From: Phytoseiulus persimilis
Lineage: Eukaryota > Arthropoda > Arachnida > Mesostigmata > Phytoseiidae
Direction: 5' to 3'
Assembly (NCBI GenBank): GCA_037576195.1
Contig: CM075102.1
Coordinates: 25,726,745-25,790,744, forward strand
DNA length: 64,000 bases
This document shows, piece after piece, positions 25,946 through 36,432 of this stretch. The first letter of the stretch is position 1. Each line of letters starts with the position of its first letter. The position numbers and the translations under genes were made by a program. The notes below the pieces were generated by a model. It was given only the letters and a program-made list of their open reading frames with translations, searched no databases and was not told the DNA's origin.

Positions 25946-25951
25946 AATAAA
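25946..25951 (+). terminator. Poly(A) signal of FITM
   Basis: AATAAA about 62 bp after the FITM stop codon. Confidence 0.7.
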
Positions 25952-26320
25952 GCTCTCCAAGATGCAGTTTTGAATCTTCTCTGTCGCCCTACCAAGTTTG
26001 TTGTGGTGCGACATCTTGCTTATGACAATTCGAATCACAATATCAGTTCAACGTTATTCAAGGGAATCGTATGCGAGGAATAACAATGATGAATTGTACT
26101 CCCACAGCGAATCATTATAGTCTGTATTGTCAGGTTTGGAGAGCGGCGTTTTAGATGAAATGACCGATGTTCCGTACCACATCGGAACGTAACGGACAGA
26201 GTGCGGTCGCCTTCAGGACCCGATGGGCGTGGTAGACGAAATCCTTCAAATCTGATTGACCACGAGGCGTTGGTCCCACTCCCCGGGTGCAGGTTGGTTT
26301 CTCGATGTATCTCGAGAGAG

Positions 26321-27945
26321 TTATCGGCTGACGCACTCAGCAGTCAAGGACTCGTCTGCATTGATGTCTCTGATTGCGATTCTTCCTAAAAGTGAGTCTT
26401 CTTCCAGCGGATTCCAACCGAGGGGTTCCGCAACCTTCACTTTTATGTGGTCTCCGATAATTTTCTCGTTTTTCCGGATATACCTCGAAGCCACGATGCT
26501 TTTGCCCAGCTTGTCGAAACATGGTCGCTCACACTCCAAAAACTTTTTCTCATTGCTGCCAAGACATTGCTCCAGAACTCGGATCTGCAACGAACAGAAG
26601 CGGCCTCAACAGTGGAGTCAGATTTCGACCTCGAGCTAGCATTTCCGTCCATCGTGGCTTTCGCTTAGCATCTGAGATGCTCGAGCATCCTCACCTGCTG
26701 AACCAAACTCCTCATGCCGTTCACATCCAGAGAACATTTGTGATCACTGCCTTTCTGGCTCTTGTCCAATGTGAAGTGCCTTTCGACGATTCGCGCACCT
26801 TTGGCTACTGCACCAAGTGTGCTGATCGAACCCTCTTCATGACCGGAGTACCCTGCAAGATGCGGAACGAGTCGAGTGATTCAGTTTGGATTCGCCCCGG
26901 AATCTCTCTTGGACCGCGAGGTCCAGGTCATGAGAATCCGAAGGGATGAACCTATATTGGGACAGTGCATGTAGTCTCGGTGGAGTGGAGAGTCCGTGGG
27001 GCACTCCACTAACCTATTACAGCGTCGGGGAAACTCCCCCGGTAGGTGTCTATGACGTTGAGGTTCACTTGGCTCGCCTGTGTTGGATAGGCCGATGTGC
27101 ACTGGAGCAGGCCGACCGGATGTGGAACCAGAGAATAGATACGTTCAACAGTTTTCATGTCGCTCATTCCTGTGGAAATCACTAGAGGAATCTGAAAATT
27201 CGCAAGCGTTTGTCTCTCCATGCTGAAAACCGTTATGGCTAGGTGTCCTCCCAACTCCAAACAAGTCGCAATCTAATGTCTCACCCCGCTCTCGGCTGCC
27301 TTCCTGACTAGCCTGAGATTGTTCGAATCCCCGGAACCCAGTTTGATGAAAGGCACGTCCAACGACAGGAGGAAATCCAATGCGGTTTCATCCATAGCAG
27401 ACGCTGTCATCTGGACTCCGAGGCTCCTTGCTTTCTTCTGCAGCTCTCGATATTGCTCCTCGGAGAACTCGAGAAAGGCTTTGTGAGCTCCGTACGTCGA
27501 TCCGAATGCGTGAGGAGAGTCATACCTGCTTATTACAATGAAGATGAGCCTGCGGATTGGAGCTGACTCGAGTCGAGGCCGCTCATATAGGCTCGCACTC
27601 CAGAATGTGGTTACCGTCTACTCAAAACCGAGGCCGAATATTTTTCACAGAGGGTTGATTTTTGGAATTTGACGCAATCGACACCTGCTGCAGCTGCTTC
27701 TTCAATCATACGCTTCGCTGTTTGTAGGCTACCTGGGAATTTGTGAGAGACGTCTCTTTTTTCTGTGCAGATGTTTCTCATTCACGCTGAAGTCGAGCAA
27801 TCCATTTCTCTATTCATCGTCAAAGATTCGATGTTTTCCCACGTGTTGTGTCGTTCTCACCCTGATGATTCTGACCGATTTCGGCGATGATGAATACTGG
27901 ATGCTCATCTCCCACTAGCCGGCCGGCAAAATCCAGGACAGCCAT
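26321..27945 (-). CDS. NANS: N-acetylneuraminate (sialic acid) synthase
   Basis: Condenses phosphoenolpyruvate with N-acetylmannosamine 6-phosphate to make sialic acid 9-phosphate in the cytosol. Six exons: 27861-27945, 27615-27732, 27285-27525, 27014-27191, 26695-26852 and 26321-26584, all GT-AG with continuous phase, 347 residues (human 359). Seen: AEIGQNHQG in exon 1, DCVKFQKS in exon 2, FIKLGSGDSNN in exon 3, LVISTGMSD and LLQCTSAYP in exon 4, GYSGHE and VERHFTLD in exon 5 (the two histidines match the metal ligands), and the C-terminal antifreeze-like SAF domain in exon 6 (FDKLGKSIVASRYIRKNEKI). Both domains are complete, so the enzyme should be functional. The first codons, MAVLDFAGR, directly precede the barrel. 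No poly(A) hexamer was recognised downstream. Confidence 0.95.
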
Positions 27946-28649
27946 TTTGAAACTGCTCTCGCAAAAGCTCAGAACTGAACTTGTTCGAGGTGCATGAGGT
28001 GAGCTCAGAGCCACTCTCGAGGAGAGAAAGAGAGCTCCTCTGGAGAAAGGGAACTCTTCGCCGCCCAAGGCATCCCGCTTGCTTCGCTGATAGACAGGGC
28101 TCTCCCGAGAGCTCCAATTGATGAACTTGGTGGCCTTCGAAATCCTCATTAGTTACCTATCGTGATCCGATATCGAAAGCTCTGATCTTCCCCGCAAGGT
28201 GAGCCCTCAAAAAATATAACGAAAGCAATAAAGGTAACTGGACGGATGAGCTATTCACTCTGGTTATTCCGGAAACCGTCTAAATTTGGGCTCGCTCCTA
28301 CAGGCGGTAGTTCATCCGCGGCCCCTTACACGCGGAAAGCTGCCAATGAGCTGAAACTTGTCTCCGCGGGAATAATATAACTCAGTCGCTCGTGCGGTTC
28401 ACCGAGTGAGTGAGAAGCTACGAAGGGGACTCTCTGATCGTCACTAAATTGACTGATAGTTTAGAAAGCGAGAGAGTAGGAAGACCCCCTATTTCGAACT
28501 CGCGAACCGGATGATGCCGTGCTCCCTTGTGTTGACGGATCGAGAGAGCACAATCGTATGATCCCCGTGAGATCATTTGAAGTACAGAACTAAAGGCGCC
28601 TCCAATCGCTCGTAACGAATCGACGCTTTGAACGACGTTCTGGAGTCTG
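27946..28649. other. NANS upstream region
   Basis: About 0.7 kb containing the NANS promoter and 5' UTR and the 3' flank of the sugar transporter. A CpG-containing patch lies near 28300-28350. No gene or repeat supported. Confidence 0.4.
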
Positions 28650-28655
28650 TTTATT
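28650..28655 (-). terminator. Poly(A) signal overlapping the sugar transporter stop codon
   Basis: On the minus strand the end reads TGAATAAA, so the hexamer starts on the last base of the stop codon. If used, the 3' UTR would be only about 15-30 nt. Confidence 0.5.
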
Positions 28656-30124
28656 CACTGAATTACATCATTTTCCGCCGATTCATCCGTGGCTGCCCTC
28701 CGGGACCTCAATTCTTGAGATGTATGGGAAGTGTTTTCGTCTTCCATGCTATTGATAGCTACATTTCTCGAGTTATCGTTGGCGAACAACTTCTCGTAAA
28801 GTTCTCGCAGTTTCTTCTCTAACTCTGGAATCGTCAAGCCTGATGTCTCTGGAACGAAGAGATACACGAACACAAAGCTCACAACGACGAAAATTGAGAA
28901 AACGAAGAAAGTTATGGGCCCGCCAGCCGCTTTCAATAGATAGGTGAAAACTTGAGTGACGATCGTGTCGAATACCCAGCTGGTTGTCGTGGATGCGGTG
29001 GTAGCGAACGTCTTCGCCTTGGATGGCGAAAGTTCGTTCATCATAACCCAAGGAACGGGTCCTGCGCCTATAGAATACCCGCTGATGAGAATCGCGACGC
29101 CGACGATTAACCCTGTGGAGGTCTGTTCGGTGTCGAGCAAGCCCATCCTTGCGGAGCCCCAGCTCGCGCCGAGCGCTACGAGGCCAATCAACTGGATTCC
29201 CGAGGAAAAGTAGAGCAGAGTTTTTCGTCCGACCTTATCGAACAAACCAAGGGCGATGATTGACACAACGATGTGAGATACAGCGAAAGCGACGATCATG
29301 CCGCGCGAGGGTTCACTGCTGTGGAGGACGCTCAGAACACCGTTGACACCGGAAGCCTGCTGCAAAACCATCAGTCCCATGCTTATAGCAATCGGTATGT
29401 TGATGCTTGGCGAGCGGACACTGTTTGAGAATATTTGCACCCGTCGCGAGGTGAGGAGTTGAAGTTCTTGTTGCGCGAATTCCGTCGGCCCGTGTAGCTT
29501 TGCCAGGGCGGTCTGGATCTCCGCCTCGGGACGATTTTTCTCGGCCAGCCACAACGGACTGGAGGGAGACAGAGCGAGCGCTAGCGCACTGAAGACGAAC
29601 GGGAGCACTGTGAGGCACGTCAGGATGCGCAAATTCACTTCTGATCCGATCAAGAGGTTCAATGAAAGTCCAACGGCGACAGCTGCCGGATGGCCGGACA
29701 CGGTTTTGCCCCGAGTTTTGTAATGACTCACTTCATGGAGGTATGTTGGAGCTGTGTGGCTGACGATTCCACATGCAGCGCCCATGAAGAAGACACCGAG
29801 ATAGACCGCCCACATGGCTGTGCATTGGTAGGCCACGAAGAGGAAAATCATCGAGATCTTGGCCAGGAAAGCACCAACCATGATCGTTTTGTTCCGTCCG
29901 AGGGCTTGGTTCAGAACCGAATTCGTCAGAGAGCCGAAGACCCCACCGATAGGCAGAATCAGATGAAACCATGTCTCGCTCAAATTTTCACCGAGGTGGA
30001 GGTTCCATTGCTCTTCCGAGGAGACCGGGAAGCCCATGCACAAACCTTCACCAAATGAAGCGAGGTAAGTTCCCACCAGCGCCCAGATCATGCCTTTCGG
30101 AGGCATTTCAGGCATCGACAACAT
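28655..30124 (-). CDS. MFS sugar transporter, facilitated trehalose/glucose transporter-like (SLC2 family)
   Basis: Membrane permease of the major facilitator sugar porter family, likely importing a hexose or trehalose; the substrate cannot be read from sequence. Single-exon frame; the first ATG is at 30124 (489 residues). The frame continues upstream to 30301 without an ATG, so an additional 5' exon is possible. Seen in order: first helix and loop (WALVGTYLASFGEGLCMGF), GRNKTIMVGAF after helix 2 in the place of the GRR motif, SPLWLAEKNRPEAE after helix 6 (the PESPRWL motif), DKVGRKTLLYFSSG after helix 8, VPWVMMNELSPSKAK near helix 10, and VPETSGLTIPELEK at the end (PETKG motif). About twelve hydrophobic segments. 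The serine- and glutamate-rich tail is cytosolic. No introns. Confidence 0.9.
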   Translation of the reverse strand: MLSMPEMPPKGMIWALVGTYLASFGEGLCMGFPVSSEEQWNLHLGENLSETWFHLILPIGGVFGSLTNSVLNQALGRNKTIMVGAFLAKISMIFLFVAYQCTAMWAVYLGVFFMGAACGIVSHTAPTYLHEVSHYKTRGKTVSGHPAAVAVGLSLNLLIGSEVNLRILTCLTVLPFVFSALALALSPSSPLWLAEKNRPEAEIQTALAKLHGPTEFAQQELQLLTSRRVQIFSNSVRSPSINIPIAISMGLMVLQQASGVNGVLSVLHSSEPSRGMIVAFAVSHIVVSIIALGLFDKVGRKTLLYFSSGIQLIGLVALGASWGSARMGLLDTEQTSTGLIVGVAILISGYSIGAGPVPWVMMNELSPSKAKTFATTASTTTSWVFDTIVTQVFTYLLKAAGGPITFFVFSIFVVVSFVFVYLFVPETSGLTIPELEKKLRELYEKLFANDNSRNVAINSMEDENTSHTSQELRSRRAATDESAENDVIQ

Positions 30125-30301
30125 TGCGCCTGTGTCTGACAGCCGCTTCACGATTTCCACAGTCGTAGAGTCCTGTCGAGTCGCTGGGTGAATACCAGCT
30201 TCGAACGAATCGAGCCCTGAATCGGAATCGACCCTTATCCGATCTCGGTTTAAGCTTGGGATCAAGAAGAGATGGTCCAATCGGGGCACGGCAAGCCGCA
30301 A

Positions 30302-30955
30302 AATTGAATCACCCGCAGGCTTGGAGTCGAAACGTGTTCGATCCCATAGCTGCGATGGAAACTTGTTCTAATGAACACGCCGGGGCCGGTGAATACGGTG
30401 TTCTGCTCTCCATTAAGTGAAATTCCCCAAGCTACCCCCCCCCCCCCCCCGGTGGACCGGCGGAAAGGAGAAGAAGTTGGCAGGGAGGAACCTCACATCA
30501 CACCAAGCAGTTCGTCGCTGCGGCGCTCAGCTGCGAAGAATCGTGAATCCACTGCAATCGGCAGATCATCCTAACTGGAGGCAGATTGGAGACAGGATTC
30601 CGTAGCGCTACTTGTTGACACAGCTGCCGAGGACTTCACGTATAGGCCCGGTTCCAACGATTAGTTCACGTGGGATGCTCGCCCTCACATCATCCATGGT
30701 TGATGATCGGCTCACTAAGGCTGGAAGAATCTCGCTGACACTGACGCGAACGGCTGACTCTGTGAGTGAGCCGAATCGTCGACGAAGCATCAGCTGCAGA
30801 GTTGTCCGTATATCTGGAGCGGTGTGTGAACTGTCGATGGAAACTTTTTGAGCCGCTTTCCTTCCGAAACAATCGCTTCGCACCCAGCTCGTCGAAAGAT
30901 GGTCCTCAGTTGCAGACAGAGGAACCGAAATTACGGAAAACTCTTCAAGATTCGC
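30302..30955. other. Spacer with a C16 tract
   Basis: Between the sugar transporter start and the 3' end of the homeobox gene. A run of 16 cytosines lies at 30435-30450. No gene supported. Confidence 0.4.
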
Positions 30956-30961
30956 TTTATT
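30956..30961 (-). terminator. Poly(A) signal of the homeobox gene
   Basis: TTTATT on the plus strand gives AATAAA on the minus strand, about 110 nt after the stop codon at 31071. Confidence 0.55.
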
Positions 30962-31070
30962 CTGGCCTGTATACGTGTACCACAAACCCTGTATGAGTTT
31001 TGAACTGCTCCATCATGGCACCAGTCCTCGCTTCTTTCACGCTCGTGGTGCTTGTCATTCGAAACAGGAT

Positions 31071-34000
31071 TCACGATTGCGCATCGGATGTTCGATCCTC
31101 TGACGATTTGCCGTCCATCATCGTCGAATCCCCCAACGGGCTGAGGGTGGTTTCTGATTTGATACGAGAAAAATCTACTGTTCCGGGGTGATCCTTCGAT
31201 TGTTTCTCGCGCTTTTCTCGGGCTCTCCGATTTTGAAACCATATTTTGACCTGGAAGATGTTTCAGGAACAAGTCAATTATGTTGACAGAAGATTGGTGC
31301 TGAAGAACATTCTGGGATTCCTTTGTTAGAGGTTTTTGTTCGGGAATTCGCATCGCTAATCGTGCCACGCGAAGCCGTATTATTGGAATTCGGCTCCCGT
31401 CGAACTCCGCCATGTCGATGGACGGCAGTGTGCCGGAGATTTCGTCAAAAGTGAGATTGCGTCCCCTTGTCAAAATTTGAATATCGAGGTGAGCGGGTTC
31501 GGCAGCCGCCATTCATCAGCCCGGATCCGGCTGTGATGGCGTGCGAGTGATTTATCTTCATCGGGCCATCGGAGAATTCCTGTTCCTCAAATGAGAGCAT
31601 ATCGTAATGAGCGTGGAATCGGCCGAGCAAAAGACAAGGATAACGGAATCGTTCGTCCGACTTGAGCGTATTGACTTCGTCAAGGCTTGCTCCCTCGTGT
31701 CTTCGCATCCAAGATGGCTGCTCACCGAAAAGCCGGTTAGCGATTTGGTTCGGCGCGTCAGTTTGATACGGAGCTAGTACGGCTGGAACTGAAAATTCAT
31801 ACAGATAACACTGATAAAGTCAGAGTGGTGGAGAACTGAACGGCATCGCTTACTGCGGCGACGCATTGGGTTTGGTCACACGAGAATACAGCTACACGCA
31901 CACACACACCCACGAATGATATCGGTCCTAGCACACAGCGCGAGATTGCGTTTATGCCACGACGACTTTATCATGAAGTAGAGACACTTTTCCAATCGTG
32001 CTCCCTGATTCATTCGATTCATTGATGAACGAACCGGGTCGATTACGTACATCGGAAAAGGTGGTTCTCTAGCGTTCCCGGCGAACACAATCGGTTTTTT
32101 CAGGTGGCTGACCGTATGACTGAGCTTCCTGTGTTTGAGTGCAGAATCATTGCTTGCAGGAATCGTTGACTCTGAATCGCAAGGGGTGTCAGAACCCTCG
32201 CTAACCAGCAGCTCTAGGAGGTTTGTTCTTTGATGATGCCTGCTCGTCAGCATATTTGCATGTTGCATAAAGTTCTGTGGGCTGGTTAATCAATCAGAAC
32301 GCCTTCCTCTTCAGCCAGAACCCTTGAGCCCGGGCAGTTGTCGGTGTCGGACTGTCTTTCTCAAATGATCCATAACCACTGGAGCCTCGGATTTCAGAAA
32401 TTGATAATTGAAAATCTCGCATCCATCCCGATGAGTAGATGGATTAACGAGTTCTCGATGACCGGCATTCTTCGCGCTCGTGGAAAGGAGACGTTACGCA
32501 CCAATCCATCAATGTATCTACCCAAGTATCCATTAATTGATGGATTTTGATCTGTAGATAAGGTCTGATCGTCCAGGCCCCATTGATAACAGTTCTACAC
32601 TGCAATCTCCGTAAATGGGAAATCATATAGGGACAGCGAGATCACAGAATTTCAGGGGTATAGGCGGAAGTGCTCGTGCGGCGAAGTAATCTTGCATGAA
32701 ACATGAAGGCAACATGAATGAGTTCAACTGCTCGACGCAGAGTCAACTTCATTCCAGACTTTGATGGCCGAAAAAGCCATCGGGGACCGTCGAGGATTGA
32801 AAAATTAGCAGTTACCAGAGTCCTACGCCGCCTTCCGCCACTTTCATCGAGCTCTCACATTCCACGTGATCAAATCACTGAAATGGGAGTTGCTTCGCGT
32901 GACTTCAATATCATTACCAGACGGCCTTGGGGTCTCATGACGGGCCATTTTCCACCAAACATTGATATCAGGAGCCGAAGGTGCTCGCACATTAAAACCG
33001 CTCTATATTGGGATTCAGACCAGTCTTTCTGTGTAGCCGCGAACTCCTACGCTCCAATCCGTTCGCGAGTTCCCCAATCAGGGCTATGATCTGAGCCGAT
33101 TCGAAACGCAGGTCGATGAGAGCTCCGGTGGGATTGGCTCGGAGGAAGAGGCTGTTCTCGCACAGGCGTGGAGACTTGGGATTCGAAGAAAAAAAAATGC
33201 GTGGGTTCGGACTATTGTGAGCTCAAGAAGAAACGCTCGCACCGGAAATGATATCGAGGACTGCGCATAGTCAGGTGGAACAAGAAACATGCGTGCCCCA
33301 CGCACGTCACAGAGGGACGAGACGGCCGTCGAGTATACGTCTTCCGATGATGCGGCCATAATGGATCGGCCGCAGCCAACATTACGCCGACATCGAATCA
33401 GAGAATTTCCTCGATGAAAAAAACCTCATCGGCAGACCCAACATTGCGTGTATTGAACGATACAATCCGAACCGCTGCGAGCGAATCCCTGTCCGGTAGG
33501 AAACTCAGTGGAGTGTATGATCCCTACTTGTTTGAGGGTCGCATCTGCCGTCTCCAAATAATTGGCTTCGTAGTCAACCCTCGCTGTCTCACCGTGTCGG
33601 AACATTGTGTTCATCGAAGAAAGCAACCACTTCCATCAGACTTTCTGACTTTGTGTCTATCGACCGAGCGAACTCGCCCGTCGGAGCATCCTAGCGAGAG
33701 AACATGAAGGATCGCCGCTGTCATCGTTGGTGATGAGACCATTGAGCTTAGTAGCCCTCTCATTCCGACTATGACAGGCACGCGGGGAAGCAGACCCTCA
33801 TACTATTGGCCGTTAGTCGATTGCGACACCATAAAAGGGGAAACAGAGCAAATTCCGGTAACCACCCATCGATGAAGAAATTCAGAACGCGAAACTGGCA
33901 ATGTGAATTGAAACGGTTGATCTAGGCACCAGAGCCATGGTGAAGAAGCGATAATAAAATAATCCAAGTCTTCTTCGATCGACTCCCACAACGAGCAATG

Positions 34001-35958
34001 GAGACCCTGAAGACGCTTTGAGGAATTCGGACCGAGTTCTCTTTATCTCTATATCGCATAGAAGACGACGGTGATGGAGATGATGTCGAGATCCGCTGAC
34101 GAAGTCTCTCAACCATATCTCGGGTTGACGTGTCACTTCAACGAACGCCGTCGGCGACTTCACCGTGTCTGAACCAGACTCGTCAAAGCTGTCATTCATA
34201 TATATTCGTATTAAATTCTTATCAAATGTCGGTCCGTCGGCCAGATCGCCGGTGTGCCCAGCGGTGAAGCGAGGTAGCTGTTTAGTCTTGATCCCATCAT
34301 CGGGCGATGCCGTTTCTTCTAACATATTTTCTCATTATATTTTCCATTATCATCGAAATAATTGAATTGATAAACCAAACGAATGCAACGACAACTGCCT
34401 ACACAGATTGTCGAACTGGGGCGCGCACACCGCTCCTCGGCGGCCTCGCCAATCAAAACGTTATGTCGAGCTGGCTTCATATCTTTCGCTGGCGAACTGA
34501 TTGGTTTCTCAATGGACGCCAGGCTCTCTGCTGCATCGGAAATGAATGGCTGACAAACGCCGTGGCGACATGAATCTTCAAATAACAATGGCAGACTCAC
34601 TGCTGTCCGTTCCTCCGTGAGTGAGGAGAACGGTGAATCACTTGCGACTCTACGACGACAAAAGCGGCAAGCAGAAAATCAAGCTGTCCACAACTCACCC
34701 GAACATCGCTCATGTGCAAATCCCGTGCGAGTCTTTGAACTTCGGACCCACTGAGGTAGGGTGACTCCCTGAATCTCCCTTCTAACACGGCCAATTGATC
34801 CGAGTTGAAAGGAATTCTCGGAGATCTGGAGAGGTACTTCCTCTTCTTCGGTAATTCGTTGCCGGCGAGGTCACCTGATCGAAGTGGAGGAATAAACTCT
34901 CAACCAACACCATCCGAAACTCCTGTGATCTAAAATGAGCGCTATTAAGTCTGATCTGGTTCGTTTTCGCCTGTGAACTGATCATGTGACAAAACGCCTC
35001 GATGATTTTGGTCTGGCAATCGAGCCTAGGATTGTTATTCCGATCCAATAAACTCAATCCTCTATCGTTGGGAGGGAAGGTCTGAATTCAGCGCTCAATT
35101 TCACTACTGATCGTCGATCAAGGATGGGCAAAGATGCACAGGTTAGAGTTTCATTCTTATGAGTTGAAATAAGACATCAGTGGTACTACCGAGCACCCGG
35201 TGATTCTCTTCGAAGGAGAACACCAGAATTCTGAATCTATAAGGCATGATATCTCAAGAGTTCGCTGATTGAAATTATTCTGAAGGGGAGCTGATGCCTG
35301 GTCGAAGGGCCGGCGAGGTTGGTGTGTTTTGGTGTCCTCGGCTGGAACTCCCTCCAAGACAACAATATCGATAGATCAATCACCATCGAGTCGAGCTTCC
35401 AAGTCTTGGGTGGTGTGATAAGCAATTCGATAACGACACTACAGCTCCGGCAAGAAATACAGAGATAGCAGCTGAAAAATGTTGATGTGAACGAATGAGC
35501 TTGAGAGATTGATCGCCGAACGCGATCCCTGTTCGCGAGAGGAAGTGTCCCAGTGGAGAACTGCCTAATGATGTTCGGGAATAAGATTTGACGAAGAAAA
35601 TTGGTTCGCCATTGGCGAGAATTGAGTTGTTCTTCTCCCGAGCGTGGCAAAGTCGAAGCCACCGTTTCAAAAGAGTCGAGATCGCTTCGAGCTGGCTCAA
35701 TCACGCATATAGTACTTGTTGATTTAGGAATGTCTGCGGTAACTCACGCTGAACTCGCGGTGGATTGTATCGTGTGCAGCTGATCCAACTGAAATGATCA
35801 CTGGCTTCCCCCAGCAGTGGAAGCGAGGGAAGAAGGAACTGTGAGTACGAGGATCCTTCGGGGGGCGGACATCGGTTCGGTTGGGAGCTTCCACTAGCCC
35901 CCCGCTGCAGAATAGATTCGATCGTGAAATTGCGCTTTTTTTGCTCGAGTTCCGTCAT
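31071..35958 (-). CDS. ANTP-class homeobox transcription factor with eh1 motif (Msx/NK-like)
   Basis: Sequence-specific DNA-binding regulator. Three coding exons: 35748-35958, 34699-34874 and 31071-31250, phases continuous, 188 residues. An in-frame ATG at 36117 would add 53 residues; I prefer 35958 because the repressor motif is then near the N-terminus. Exon 1 holds FTIESIL, a perfect eh1 pattern (FxIxxIL) that recruits Groucho-type corepressors. Exon 2 has helices 1 and 2 (RIPFNSDQLAVLEGRF, YLSGSEVQRLARDLHMSDVR). Exon 3 starts with helix 3 VKIWFQNRRAREKREK, after a 3448-bp intron. The WFQNRRARE ending and the RxPF start resemble the Msx/Msxlx/NK side of the ANTP class, but I cannot assign the family. 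The tail is short and acidic. The large intron may hold enhancers. Confidence 0.88.
31251..34698 (-). other. Large intron inside the homeobox
   Basis: 3448 bp between the exons encoding helix 2 and helix 3, bounded by donor GTGAGT and acceptor CTTCCAG on the minus strand. It is far longer than most introns in the window. I find no convincing internal gene or mobile element; a short CA-rich run is at about 31896-31912. Confidence 0.6.
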
Positions 35959-36432
35959 CGTCGTCTCGGATATTTCCTGAAAAGCCAGCGAGAGTCCACG
36001 TTGGATCACCATCCTTCGGTCAAAATCATGTTTCATGCATCTCACTCGGACGTTTACGCGGCGCTGCTTCCCGAAAAAAACAGAAGAGATTAAACGACAA
36101 GGAGATTCGGCAGGCATGTGCTCCGCTAAGGCAGATCCTGCTCCCTTCGGGAGAACCGTGGATTTGGATCGTAAATTAATTTTGCTATAAGTCGATCAGA
36201 ATTCGTTTCAATCTCGATTGTCTCTCCTCGCTGTTTAGAAATTTGCAGCTGTGTGAATTGCTCGTTCGGATACGCAAATGGGGATACGCTCGATCGAAAG
36301 TCGTTAATTGCTTCAGAAATAATTCGGGAAAATGATGAGCGGAGCCCTCACTTTCACGCTTCGCTCATCAATTCCTCAATGGTTGCCATGGTATCCATGG
36401 ATGAATCATGCTGAAGGATACGGGGTCTAGAA

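Noticed and set aside
29690-30058. Plus-strand 122-codon frame
   Set aside because: Antisense shadow of the sugar transporter, with no own features.
34400-34470. Possible homeodomain helix 3 next to the helix 2 exon
   Set aside because: The sequence only faintly recalls an Arg-rich helix. The true exon with VKIWFQNRR and the correct phase lies at 31071-31250.
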